Shown: positions 19,210 through 28,239 of the stretch, in pieces
How positions within the stretch are numbered: position 1 is the stretch's first letter
Layout of the letters: the number at the start of each line of letters is the position of its first letter
Virus record (IMG/VR): IMGVR_UViG_3300020474_001469
Span: 1 to 64,000 of that record
DNA: 64,000 nt
Reading direction: 5' to 3' (one strand)
Source: a virus
Notes under the pieces: model-generated
What the model saw: the letters and a program-made list of their open reading frames with translations, nothing else
What the model was told of the DNA's origin: nothing
The model's database searches: none
Program-made: the position numbers and the translations under genes

Positions 19210-20265
19210 ATGAATATAGATAGTATACGTAAAATAGAGCTAGAGATTACAAGCGATTGTAATGCGGCATGTCCAGGTTGTGCTAGGACACAACATATAG
19301 ATAAACTTGAAATTAAGAGTTTCATGTTATCTGATCTGCTTAGATTATTTCCAGACACAAAACATATTAAAGATAAGCAGTTTAAGTTTTGTGGTGTACT
19401 AGGAGATCCTGCACTTAATAAAGATGCTGTTAGTATGACAGAACATCTTACAGATCATGGCGGGTATTGCCAATGGAGTACTAACGGCGCATATCAAACT
19501 TCTGATTGGTGGCATGCATTAGGCGAGATAAGTGCTAATACTAACCTTGTTGATGTAAATTTTTGTGTAGATGGACATAAGGAAACTAATCATATCTATA
19601 GGGTAAACACAAACTGGAAAGTATTAGAACGCAACATGCAAGCCTATAGTGACGCAGGTGGAAAAGCAACTTGGATTTTTATTGTTTTTGATCATAATGA
19701 ATTTGAATTGGAAACAGCTAGAGAACATGCAAATAAATTAGGATTTACGTTTGCAACTCGTACTGGAATGAGAAACAGTTATGACGACTGGGTTTCTCAA
19801 ATAGGAAAGAAAAATGAAAAACAAAAGAAAGTCATTACTACTACTGGAAAGAAAGAACATAGTAAAAAAGATCAGGTATTGGAACTAGACAAGTTTCTTG
19901 CTAACGAAAATAAAACAAATAAAGAAACAAAAGAAATACTTACAACAATAAAATGTAAACTTGTACACGAAGGTGAAATTTTTATTAGTTCTAAACAAGA
20001 AATGTGGCCTTGTTGTTTTTTATGGGATAGTGCATTTAAAAATAAAGAAAATATTTTAAATAAACTTAGTGAATACCAAACTGGTTGGAACAGTCTTAAA
20101 ACTAACAGCATTGATACTGTTTTACAACATCCATGGTTTGACAAAATATTAGGACAAAGCTGGAACCCTAATCACGAGAAACATCTACCAAGATGTATAA
20201 AAACATGTGCTTATCATAAAGCATATCACAATGAGATAAACATAGATGTCACAAGCAATTTGTAA
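19210..20265 (+). CDS. Radical SAM protein, island group I
   Basis: A 351-residue paralogue of the preceding gene: C17/C21/C24 in ITSDCNAACPGC, then FCGVLGDPALN, VDGHKETNHIYRVNTNW, and FIVFDHNEFE. C-terminal SPASM-like cysteines appear as MWPCCFLWD and RCIKTC. An 18-base gap separates it from the previous gene and holds the TACGTATATAA motif also seen at 10366. There is no clear Shine-Dalgarno. The gene overlaps the next one by 20 bases. Substrate unknown; a peptide or protein is plausible because of the SPASM-like tail. Confidence 0.85.
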   Translation: MNIDSIRKIELEITSDCNAACPGCARTQHIDKLEIKSFMLSDLLRLFPDTKHIKDKQFKFCGVLGDPALNKDAVSMTEHLTDHGGYCQWSTNGAYQTSDWWHALGEISANTNLVDVNFCVDGHKETNHIYRVNTNWKVLERNMQAYSDAGGKATWIFIVFDHNEFELETAREHANKLGFTFATRTGMRNSYDDWVSQIGKKNEKQKKVITTTGKKEHSKKDQVLELDKFLANENKTNKETKEILTTIKCKLVHEGEIFISSKQEMWPCCFLWDSAFKNKENILNKLSEYQTGWNSLKTNSIDTVLQHPWFDKILGQSWNPNHEKHLPRCIKTCAYHKAYHNEINIDVTSNL

Positions 20266-21442
20266 ATTACAGTCAACAGGAATAACAATTGATGGTGCTG
20301 AAGGTCGTGTGAAGCCATGTTGTCATTTTGATTCAAATAAAACTTTTAATATTCCTGACGTAAGTGACATAGAAAATTTTGAGCAAGTGTTAGATAGCAA
20401 ACTTTCAAAACGTATAAAAAAGTTAACAAAAAAAGGAATTTTATTTCAAAAGGAGACAGAGATAATACCTCAGTGTAATACTTGTTGGGATAGAGAGAGA
20501 AATAAATTACAATCACGTCGTAATTGGTATAACACAAAATTAACCGGAACTGGTGCTACGGTAGAAAATTTGCAAATAGCATTAGATTATACTTGTAATC
20601 TCATGTGTAGAATTTGTGCTCCTAAGCATAGTAGTAAATGGAATAGTGCCAAAGATGTAATAAAAAAATTAAGAACAATTTATCCCGAACATCCAGTTTA
20701 TGAAGCAAATCCTATAAAACAAAATTATTCTGAGAATATAAAAAGAGTCATACAAAATAGTGATTTAACTAATTTAAAAACAATAGAACTGATAGGCGGT
20801 GAACCTTTTTACAGTAAGCATTTTAATTGGTTTATAGAAACTATATGTGAGAAATGTAATCCAGAAAATATTGAATTTTCTACAATTACCAATGGGACTA
20901 TTATACCTCCTAAAGATATATTAGATAAATTACTTAGGTTTAAATGTGTAAACATAAAATTAAGTATTGACGGGTTGGGTCCTTTAGCTGAAAGCACGAG
21001 ACACGGAGTTGATTGGAATACAATAGATAAAAATATTCACACGTGGGCCAAATTGCATAACAAAGCTAATACAAGACAGATAGAAGTCAGAGCCAATCCT
21101 ACAGTAAGTATTCTTAATGTGAATAAATTACAAGAAATTATTGATTATTTTGATGACTGGAAAAATATTACAGTTGCTCCACATGGCTTGGAAGGACCTA
21201 GTTGGTTGTGTTTAGAGCAAATTCCTATTAAAATAAGAAAAAAATGGGTACCAACTTATCGGCATCCGTATCAAAATCATCAATTTAAAAACATTGTACT
21301 AAATGATAGAGTGGTGGAAAATAAATTACAACGGTTTTTAGAAAGCACATTAGTTTTAGATAATCATTACGGCATGGCTTTCAAAGATTGTAATCCAGAA
21401 ATGTACGAAACTATAGAAAGGCTTGTCAATGTGGAACAGTGA
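20246..21442 (+). CDS. Radical SAM protein with N-terminal twitch/Cys region, island group II
   Basis: A 398-residue protein. The N-terminal 80 residues hold an extra cysteine module: VKPCCHF (C25, C26) and QCNTC (C77, C80). The radical SAM motif follows at C117/C121/C124 (YTCNLMCRIC). ELIGGEPFY near residue 180 is the GGE motif that contacts SAM, and IKLSIDGLG near 238 is a later strand. This inverted order, with the auxiliary cysteines first, is shared with 23093, 24489, 25717 and 29397. Overlaps its neighbours by 20 and 14 bases. Substrate unknown. Confidence 0.85.
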   Translation: MSQAICKLQSTGITIDGAEGRVKPCCHFDSNKTFNIPDVSDIENFEQVLDSKLSKRIKKLTKKGILFQKETEIIPQCNTCWDRERNKLQSRRNWYNTKLTGTGATVENLQIALDYTCNLMCRICAPKHSSKWNSAKDVIKKLRTIYPEHPVYEANPIKQNYSENIKRVIQNSDLTNLKTIELIGGEPFYSKHFNWFIETICEKCNPENIEFSTITNGTIIPPKDILDKLLRFKCVNIKLSIDGLGPLAESTRHGVDWNTIDKNIHTWAKLHNKANTRQIEVRANPTVSILNVNKLQEIIDYFDDWKNITVAPHGLEGPSWLCLEQIPIKIRKKWVPTYRHPYQNHQFKNIVLNDRVVENKLQRFLESTLVLDNHYGMAFKDCNPEMYETIERLVNVEQ

Positions 21443-22370
21443 TACACTAGAATGGATTGACATTGAACTTACAAGTTTTTGTAATATAAGTTGTAAAGGT
21501 TGTTTTAGGGTAATATCTAAGGAAGCAGATAAAATTCTTAACAAAACATACCTTGATTTGAATGTAATTAAAGAAAAATTTAAAAAAGAAATGTTTCCTA
21601 ATATAAAAATTATTAATTTTTGTGGAAGTGTAGACGAACCTACAACTCATCCTCAGTTTTTTGAAATAATAAAGCACTTTGCAACATGGGATTGTCATAT
21701 CAATGTTGCAACAAATGGTAGTTTAAGAACTGCTAGTTGGTGGACTAAACTTGCAGAGATAATGCCTGAAAGCCATGTTGTAACTTGGGGCATAGATGGT
21801 AGTGATGAAACTAGCGAGTTATACAGACAAGGGTCTAATTTTAAAAAAGTACAGCAAAATTTTAGGGCGTTTATAGCCGCCGGAGGCAGAGCTCATTGGC
21901 AATTTATTGTATTTGAACACAACGAGCACCAATTAGAAATTGCAAAGAAAATGGCAGTAAATGAAGGCTTTAAGGAGTTCAAAACAATCATTAGTCATAG
22001 AAAAGACATAGGTGGAGTGAAACATAAAAAGCTCGAAGTAGAAGAATCTCCTACAATAAGTTGTAAGTATGGTAATCAAAAGCGTATATTTGTAAATCAT
22101 ATGGGAAATGTAATTCCTTGTTGTCACCTTAACAGCAAAATGTTAGAATTTTCAGTTAACGATAAACAAAAAGATAGATTTGAACAAATATTAGTTGAAA
22201 ACAACTATATGTCTGATATTAATCTTAAAAATGTTTCATTAGATGATGCTATACATGGTAAAGTTTGGACAGATATACAAAAAAGTTGGAATTCAAACAA
22301 TAGAATACCAAGATGTGAAAGTGTTTGCAAACAAAACATGCGAGATAAATTTATAAAAGAAAAGTTATAG
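21429..22370 (+). CDS. Radical SAM protein, island group I
   Basis: A 313-residue protein. The ATG at 21429 is chosen over an in-frame TTG at 21423, with AAGG at proper spacing. C18/C22/C25 lie in LTSFCNISCKGC. NFCGSVDEP, WGIDGSDETSELYRQGSNF, AGGRAHWQFIVFEHNEHQ and VIPCCHLNS align with the other group I enzymes. SPASM-like cysteines are at the end (CESVC). It runs convergently into the nitroreductase gene, whose stop lies within its last 6 bases. Confidence 0.85.
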   Translation: MWNSDTLEWIDIELTSFCNISCKGCFRVISKEADKILNKTYLDLNVIKEKFKKEMFPNIKIINFCGSVDEPTTHPQFFEIIKHFATWDCHINVATNGSLRTASWWTKLAEIMPESHVVTWGIDGSDETSELYRQGSNFKKVQQNFRAFIAAGGRAHWQFIVFEHNEHQLEIAKKMAVNEGFKEFKTIISHRKDIGGVKHKKLEVEESPTISCKYGNQKRIFVNHMGNVIPCCHLNSKMLEFSVNDKQKDRFEQILVENNYMSDINLKNVSLDDAIHGKVWTDIQKSWNSNNRIPRCESVCKQNMRDKFIKEKL

Positions 22371-23009
22371 TATAGTATAGGTTACTTTTTTATCATATCG
22401 TTCTACATACCGTAGTATATCATTACTTTCATCTTTTAAAACAACATTACTGTGGAAGTTTGTATTTGGATAACCTATTCCTAACATTGTTATAATATTT
22501 GAGTCAAGAGTATACCCTATACTTTTAAGATAATTTTTAAGTAATTCGGTGTTATAACAACAACAAAATCCTGTTCTCATGCCCAGCTGATTTGCGGCTA
22601 GTGCAACAGCACCAGAGCTAATACCTGCAGATAAAGTAGCATTAAAATTGTGTACATGGTGTTGTTGCTGTATACTATCCTTTTTTTCATGGCCAGCATA
22701 TTTAAAATTATCTCCTGTGTATTCATTTTTTAAATATATGAAAAGTAAAGGACTATCAACTTGAGAGTTTCTGTCCTTAGTACCCTTGTTTTCTTCGTCA
22801 ATAGAACATTTATATATATTTTTGTTGTAAACAGGATTATCAGAAACCAATAGATGATAATACGCTTGATTTTGCTTTGTAGGAAGATCTATAGCTATAT
22901 TGATCAAGGTATACTTTACAAGTTGGGATATTTTTTTATTTCTATCCCAATTACGTTGACATTGATTTGCAGTTTTACTAGCACTTACTAGTAATTTTCT
23001 AACACCCAT
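22365..23009 (-). CDS. Nitroreductase-family FMN oxidoreductase
   Basis: A 214-residue protein, the only - strand gene in this half of the island. The signature region LSAGISSGAVALAANQLGM (near residues 126-144) and ITMLGIGYPN (near 173) match nitroreductase-fold proteins, where they line FMN and the dimer interface. The N-terminal DLPTKQNQAYYHLLV fits the usual PSxxNxQPw position, with Thr/Lys in place of the common Pro-Ser. The expected role is NAD(P)H-dependent reduction or oxidation of an unknown substrate. AGGG precedes the ATG. It faces away from the 23093 gene across an 83-base gap with late motifs on both strands. Confidence 0.75.
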   Translation of the reverse strand: MGVRKLLVSASKTANQCQRNWDRNKKISQLVKYTLINIAIDLPTKQNQAYYHLLVSDNPVYNKNIYKCSIDEENKGTKDRNSQVDSPLLFIYLKNEYTGDNFKYAGHEKKDSIQQQHHVHNFNATLSAGISSGAVALAANQLGMRTGFCCCYNTELLKNYLKSIGYTLDSNIITMLGIGYPNTNFHSNVVLKDESNDILRYVERYDKKVTYTIL

Positions 23010-23054
23010 GTGAAACCCTGTTTTTCAGCTTAAATAAATCCATACTAAGTTTAA

Positions 23055-23062
23055 TATAAATA
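23055..23062 (+). promoter_or_regulatory. T4-type late promoter TATAAATA
   Basis: An exact TATAAATA lies 30 bases before the ATG at 23093, in the divergent gap. It is immediately followed by the mirror-image motif for the other strand. Confidence 0.6.
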
Positions 23063-23070
23063 TATTTATG
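23063..23070 (-). promoter_or_regulatory. T4-type late promoter CATAAATA
   Basis: Read on the - strand this is CATAAATA, 53 bases before the nitroreductase start at 23009. With the + strand motif next to it, it forms a back-to-back late promoter pair. Confidence 0.45.
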
Positions 23071-23092
23071 TTCATTAAAGTAGTAGTTAACT

Positions 23093-24499
23093 ATGCATAG
23101 AAAACCTCCTTCAGAAACGTTTTGCTTGTTACCATGGGTGCATTTAAGCACTAGACCAGATGGAAGTATGCGAGTATGCTGTACTGCAAACGCAAGTTCA
23201 GTAGGAGCTACTAATGACCGAGAACACGGTGGGCAAGTGGGTATTTTAAAAACAGAAGATGGTAAACCAAACAATTTAAATGTAAGTGACTTCGAAACTG
23301 CTTGGAATAGCACATATATGAAAAATGTACGTAAGCAGATGCTTAACGGAGAAAAACCGCCTAGCTGTTTGAAATGTTATAAAGAAGAAGCGGCCGGCCA
23401 CAAAAGTAAGCGTATGTGGGAAACACATTACTGGGGACAGCGTGTTGATTTAGATAAAATACTAGCTGACACCAAAGAGGATGGGTCTGTTCCTCCACAA
23501 CTAGCATACATAGATTTACGTTTTGGTACCAAATGTCAGTTAGCTTGTGTTATGTGTTCTCCACATGACAGTTCTGGTTGGATTAAGGATTGGAAAGCTG
23601 TTTTTCCTGCTGTAGAAAATGCTAGTCTGAAAGAAACTATGCAATGGAAAGACAAGGGTAGTTTTAACGGAAGTAGCTATAACTGGCACAAACAAAATCC
23701 TACATTTTGGAAACAGTTTTATGAGCAGATGCCAAGTATGCAACAGATATATTTTGCAGGCGGCGAAAGTTTAATTATTGAGGAGCATTATGAAATACTT
23801 GAACATGCTATTAAAATGGGATATGCTAAAAATTTAGAGTTACGATATAATTCAAATGGTGTTGAATGGCGTGACGATTTGTTTGACCTTTGGAAGCATT
23901 TTAAATTAGTGCGTTTTCACTATAGTGTAGATAGCATAAAACAAATGAATGATTACATACGTTATCCTAGTGAGTGGAAACGGCAAGAAGAAGTTTTCCA
24001 TATTTTAGATAATGAAACAAGTGATAATGTTGAAGTAACTATAGCTTGTGCAGTACAGGCTTTAAACATTTATTACATTCCAGATTTTATAAAATGGAAA
24101 CTTGAAAAGAAATTTAGAAAAATAAACATGTGGCCGTTTGCCGCAGGAGCAATAAATTATCATTTTGTTTATCATCCGCCACATCTTAATGTAAAGATAT
24201 TACCTACATGGTTTAAAAAAGAATGTAGATTAAAGTATGAAAGATTTTATCCATGGTGGGAAGAAAATTGGGAGTTAGGTGTACCTAGTTGGCATAAAGG
24301 TAAAGTAACATATGAAGAATGGCGTAGTGCAGAATACGGCATTAAGAGACTAAAAGGTATGCTTAAATTTATGGAAAGTGAAGATTGGAGTAGGCGTCTA
24401 CCTGAGATGAAGGAATTTCTACAACTTTGTGATAAGCAAAGAGGCATAACTTTCGAAAAAACTTTTCCTGAAATGCGGGGCATATTTAATGATTTCTAA
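23093..24499 (+). CDS. Radical SAM protein, island group II (twitch-type)
   Basis: A 468-residue protein. It opens with the conserved module CLLPWVHLSTRPDGSMRVCC (C11, C29, C30) and SCLKC (C92, C95). The radical SAM cysteines are C148/C152/C155 (GTKCQLACVMC), followed by HDSSGW, and YFAGGESLII gives the GGE motif. The C-terminal 150 residues are Trp/Lys-rich and carry no further Cys cluster. It begins a new transcript from the late motif at 23055 and overlaps the next gene by 11 bases. Confidence 0.85.
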   Translation: MHRKPPSETFCLLPWVHLSTRPDGSMRVCCTANASSVGATNDREHGGQVGILKTEDGKPNNLNVSDFETAWNSTYMKNVRKQMLNGEKPPSCLKCYKEEAAGHKSKRMWETHYWGQRVDLDKILADTKEDGSVPPQLAYIDLRFGTKCQLACVMCSPHDSSGWIKDWKAVFPAVENASLKETMQWKDKGSFNGSSYNWHKQNPTFWKQFYEQMPSMQQIYFAGGESLIIEEHYEILEHAIKMGYAKNLELRYNSNGVEWRDDLFDLWKHFKLVRFHYSVDSIKQMNDYIRYPSEWKRQEEVFHILDNETSDNVEVTIACAVQALNIYYIPDFIKWKLEKKFRKINMWPFAAGAINYHFVYHPPHLNVKILPTWFKKECRLKYERFYPWWEENWELGVPSWHKGKVTYEEWRSAEYGIKRLKGMLKFMESEDWSRRLPEMKEFLQLCDKQRGITFEKTFPEMRGIFNDF

Positions 24500-25727
24500 T
24501 ACAATGTGCCCTTATCCTTACATGCATCAGTTAATTAGTTCCTCAGGAACTGTTACACCTTGCTGTCATGTTTATGAACCTCCTGGTACTCCTTGGAAAA
24601 AAGTAAATTTTAGAGATGGCATAACAACTGACTTACATAAGTTAATGCGTAAGCAAATGGAAAGTGGTAAATGGCCTGGTATTTGTGTAAAATGCAAAGA
24701 TCAAGAACTTAGGGGAGATATTAGTCATAGACAACTTGCCCTTGAACAATTTGGGAATACACACGATATTAAAATAAAATCACTTGACGTGGCATATACT
24801 AATAAATGTAATTTAGCATGTAGAATGTGTAAACCTTCAGATAGTAGTTTGCTAGACGAACTTTATATAAAAGCAAAAGAAGATGGCATAAATGAGATTC
24901 CTAGTTGGATTAAGATTTTTGGACATTCACCTACTTATGAATACGAAGCCATAGAAAAGGTTAAGTACACGAAGAAACTTATTGCAGAAGGATTAACTAA
25001 TTTAAAAGTAACTGGCGGAGAACCTACAGCGTGTAAACATTTTATGGGACTAGTTGAATGGATATTACAAAAGGGCCACGCAAAGAATATAGCTATACAA
25101 ATTACAACAAATGGTACAAAACTTAATAAAGTGTTAATTAAAAAATTACTACAGTTTAAACAAGTAAAGTTAGTATTAAGTATAGACGGCACTGGAAATG
25201 TATACAACTATGTTAGACATCACGGTTCTTGGGATAAAACATATAGTAACTTACAGGAATTATCAAAGCATCCTAGTATAACAGTAAGTGTAGCATGTAT
25301 TGCTTCTTTTTTTAACACTACTAATATAATAGATTTAATATACCAATGTGCAGAACTTGGCATTGCAGTTCATGTTGATCAAGATCTTAAACCAAGAAAT
25401 TCAGAAATAACACCGTACAATCACGATAGTAATATTTCAAGTATCCTATTAGACCAAGCGACCCAATTAAGAAAAGATTTTAAAAGTTGGAAATCGTATA
25501 GTGGTGAAGACACAAAAATGCCGGTTGGATTTAATAAAATTATTTGGTATGCAAATAAGTCAGCAAAAACACTTGAAAATATTGCTAATACTCCACGTCC
25601 TAAAGGACATATTAGAGATCGATTACAACAGACAATAAAAATACAAGACAAGTTATATAATACCAACTTTGAAGATTTTCTGCAACCTGAACAAATAAGA
25701 TACCTAGGTGGTAACTATGCCCAGTGA
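24489..25727 (+). CDS. Radical SAM protein, island group II (twitch-type)
   Basis: A 412-residue protein with the same plan as the gene before it: CPYPYMHQLISSSGTVTPCC (C7, C25, C26), GICVKCKDQE (C66, C69), then the cluster motif C107/C111/C114 (TNKCNLACRMC). VTGGEPTACKHF supplies the GGE motif and LSIDGTGNVYNYVRH is a conserved later strand. It overlaps the neighbouring genes by 11 bases on each side. Substrate unknown. Confidence 0.85.
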   Translation: MISNTMCPYPYMHQLISSSGTVTPCCHVYEPPGTPWKKVNFRDGITTDLHKLMRKQMESGKWPGICVKCKDQELRGDISHRQLALEQFGNTHDIKIKSLDVAYTNKCNLACRMCKPSDSSLLDELYIKAKEDGINEIPSWIKIFGHSPTYEYEAIEKVKYTKKLIAEGLTNLKVTGGEPTACKHFMGLVEWILQKGHAKNIAIQITTNGTKLNKVLIKKLLQFKQVKLVLSIDGTGNVYNYVRHHGSWDKTYSNLQELSKHPSITVSVACIASFFNTTNIIDLIYQCAELGIAVHVDQDLKPRNSEITPYNHDSNISSILLDQATQLRKDFKSWKSYSGEDTKMPVGFNKIIWYANKSAKTLENIANTPRPKGHIRDRLQQTIKIQDKLYNTNFEDFLQPEQIRYLGGNYAQ

Positions 25728-28239
25728 AGTTAAATTACCTTGTTACTATGCCCACGGAGGGTTGAATTATAAAAACGGATTTGCAACAGTATGTCCTATT
25801 AGCGGAGCTAGGTTAAAAGAAATAGATGAAGAACTTCCTAGTAAATTTTGGAATAATAATTATTTTACAGAATACAGAAAATCTTTAGATAGAGGCGTCT
25901 ATCCTCCTGATTGTAACCTATGTAAAACTAACGAAGAAAATAATATAAAAAGTATGAGACAGGATTACCCTGCAGATTTATCTAATTATGATCCAGCTAC
26001 TGGAAAAGTAAACTTTGCAGGATTAAAACATGTAGAACTAAGATTTAGTAATGCTTGTAATATGGCTTGCTTACATTGTAGTGATGTTTATAGTAGCCAA
26101 TGGGGTAGCAGGTTAAAAGATTATGTACCAGATGAAATAGATAAGGAATATAACTTAGAACAATTACTTAAAACACAACACCGAGTATGGTGGCCGGAAA
26201 GAGATGCTAACTGGAAAGTAGGAAATAAAGATCCGGGACCTGCAAAGTTTTTTGATGTAAACATAAGTTTAAAGACAGCCCATGTACTAGAAATTGTAGA
26301 AGATTTAATTAAAAATTTTCCTAATATAGAAAAGATAGATTTTGCAGGCGGAGAAGTATTATATCAAAAACAATTTTTTCCATGTTTACATAAATTAGCT
26401 GAACACCCTAATGCTAAAAATATATTAATATTTTTCCATAGTAATTTTAATGCTGACTTTGATGTTCAAGATCTAAGTGATGCTTTGGAACCTTTTGGCA
26501 AAAGTCAAATTCAGATTAGTGTTGATGCAGGAACAAATATATATCCTTACTTTAGAGACGGCAGTTGGAAAAAGTTAAAAGAAAATTTAAAAAACTTTAA
26601 CCAAGTAAATAACTTTACTGAGATAAATGCAGTATGTACTACTAGTGCATACCAGATAATGGATATAGAAAATGTAATAGAATCTTTACTTGAATTAAAC
26701 TTAAATGCTATAAATTGTAGTATTGTTTATACCCCAAGATACATAAATCCAGCTATAATGATGCGACATTTTTCTAAGGAAGTAATTGAAGATTTAGAAT
26801 CTACTAGAGAAATAATTAGACATATTGAATCAGTAAGATATTTAGATGATCCGAAAAAACACAGATCGTGGAACGGACAGATATTTAGTGACATTAGATC
26901 TGCACTTCAGGGTATAGACAATATAGAAGAATATGTTACTAATTACAAACATACAGTAGAAAAAGACTGGGAAGGGTTTTTACACTACAGTAAAAAAATG
27001 GACAAATTGTGGAAAAAAGATTTTAATAAACATTTTATAAAATACAAAAGAAAGGATGGTAAAATGAATAGAATAAACATAGTAAAAGCTCACGTACTTA
27101 CATATGAGTCAATTCCCTACAAGGAATCAATAAAAGTTCCTGTCAGTAACAATCATGTAGACGCTATCCTTGAGAAACAGAAATTACTTAAAAATGTCCC
27201 CCAATTAAGAAAGCGATCCGACGAAGTTGATGTTTGGAAAGAAAAATTACAAAAATTAAACGATGAAAGAAATTATTCTGAACATGTTAAGGATTTAGGA
27301 CCTGAAGAAAAGAAAGCATTTGCAGATGCAAAAAATGATAGTGAGATGTATGAGATTATTAGAACACATCATCAAGATGAAATACGCAAACGTCTATTAG
27401 ATCGACAAAACCTAAGCAAAGTAAAACTTGTAACAGAAGAAATAAGAAAAATTATTTTTTTAAGAGAAGAAGAAAATATTAGAAACTTAATTAGGCGTGG
27501 AATAAAAACATTTGATCAAGACGGAGTTGATATACCTTTGAATCCGTGTTGGAATAAAATAGCAATTATGCTAAGTGGTGGAGCAGATAGTGCTAGTCTT
27601 GCTTACATACTCTGTGCAGAAATTGAAAAAAATAAACATGAATGTACTGTAGATATTTTAAGTTCACATAGATGTTGGGAAACCAGACCATGGCAGGCAG
27701 ATATTAGCTTAAGAGTTTTTAACTGGCTAAAAGATAGATTTCCGAATATAATTGGAGAACGTTTTACAACCTTTGTTGCACCACAACTAGAACACGGTGT
27801 ATCTGGAGAGATGTTTGATGGCAGATCTGGAGAACAGGTTCTAATGTCAGAATTTAACAACTATATGGCTCATGCTAATGGATACAATGCTGTGTATAAT
27901 GCAACAACTGCTAACCTACCAGGATATACTGGGCAAAGAATGCTTAATAGAGATGAAGGTGCTGAAAAGTTTGTAGGCATAGCAAAAGAAGGAGGTTGGT
28001 GGAATTTACAACCATATTCACATGTTCCAAAAGATTGGGTAATCAAGCAGTACAAAGATTTAAATATACTGGACTTCTTAAATTTAACACGAAGCTGTGA
28101 AGGAGATTCACAAAAAGAACGTACCCATTTTGGAATGGATGCTACGTGGTACAAGTGTACTGGAGAAATACCAGACGAGTGTGGTATTTGTTATTGGTGC
28201 AAAGAAAGAAAATGGGCTATGGAAAAGAATGAGCTTTGA
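25717..28239 (+). CDS. Radical SAM-QueC-like PP-loop fusion protein
   Basis: An 840-residue fusion. The ATG at 25717 (after AGGTGG) is preferred to a GTG nine bases earlier. Residues 1-430 are a group II radical SAM unit: C9, C26, C66, C69, then C114/C118/C121 (SNACNMACLHC), with DFAGGEVLYQ as the GGE equivalent. A long charged linker follows. Residues about 600-840 are a QueC-like ATP pyrophosphatase: SGGADS (620-625) is the PP-loop, and the end carries RSC (C794) and ECGICYWCKER (C822, C825, C828), matching the zinc-binding cysteines of QueC. QueC converts 7-carboxy-7-deazaguanine to preQ0 via adenylation and amide formation. Here it could serve DNA modification or adenylate a different carboxylate handled by the fused radical SAM domain. 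Overlaps both neighbours by 11 bases. Confidence 0.8.
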   Translation: MPSEVKLPCYYAHGGLNYKNGFATVCPISGARLKEIDEELPSKFWNNNYFTEYRKSLDRGVYPPDCNLCKTNEENNIKSMRQDYPADLSNYDPATGKVNFAGLKHVELRFSNACNMACLHCSDVYSSQWGSRLKDYVPDEIDKEYNLEQLLKTQHRVWWPERDANWKVGNKDPGPAKFFDVNISLKTAHVLEIVEDLIKNFPNIEKIDFAGGEVLYQKQFFPCLHKLAEHPNAKNILIFFHSNFNADFDVQDLSDALEPFGKSQIQISVDAGTNIYPYFRDGSWKKLKENLKNFNQVNNFTEINAVCTTSAYQIMDIENVIESLLELNLNAINCSIVYTPRYINPAIMMRHFSKEVIEDLESTREIIRHIESVRYLDDPKKHRSWNGQIFSDIRSALQGIDNIEEYVTNYKHTVEKDWEGFLHYSKKMDKLWKKDFNKHFIKYKRKDGKMNRINIVKAHVLTYESIPYKESIKVPVSNNHVDAILEKQKLLKNVPQLRKRSDEVDVWKEKLQKLNDERNYSEHVKDLGPEEKKAFADAKNDSEMYEIIRTHHQDEIRKRLLDRQNLSKVKLVTEEIRKIIFLREEENIRNLIRRGIKTFDQDGVDIPLNPCWNKIAIMLSGGADSASLAYILCAEIEKNKHECTVDILSSHRCWETRPWQADISLRVFNWLKDRFPNIIGERFTTFVAPQLEHGVSGEMFDGRSGEQVLMSEFNNYMAHANGYNAVYNATTANLPGYTGQRMLNRDEGAEKFVGIAKEGGWWNLQPYSHVPKDWVIKQYKDLNILDFLNLTRSCEGDSQKERTHFGMDATWYKCTGEIPDECGICYWCKERKWAMEKNEL

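Noticed and set aside
22371-22400. Terminator between the convergent 21429 and 22365 genes
   Set aside because: A run of T follows GGTTAC but no stable stem precedes it, and it lies in coding sequence of the nitroreductase gene.
28097-28228. Upstream extension of the radical SAM gene at 28229
   Set aside because: The in-frame extension overlaps the QueC-like C-terminus in another frame and its sequence is not family-like; the ATG at 28229 follows a plausible ribosome-binding site.
25717-28239. C-terminal domain as asparagine synthetase
   Set aside because: The SGG.DS loop alone is shared by many PP-loop enzymes, but the closing Cys set (C, then CGxCxxC) fits QueC and not asparagine synthetase.
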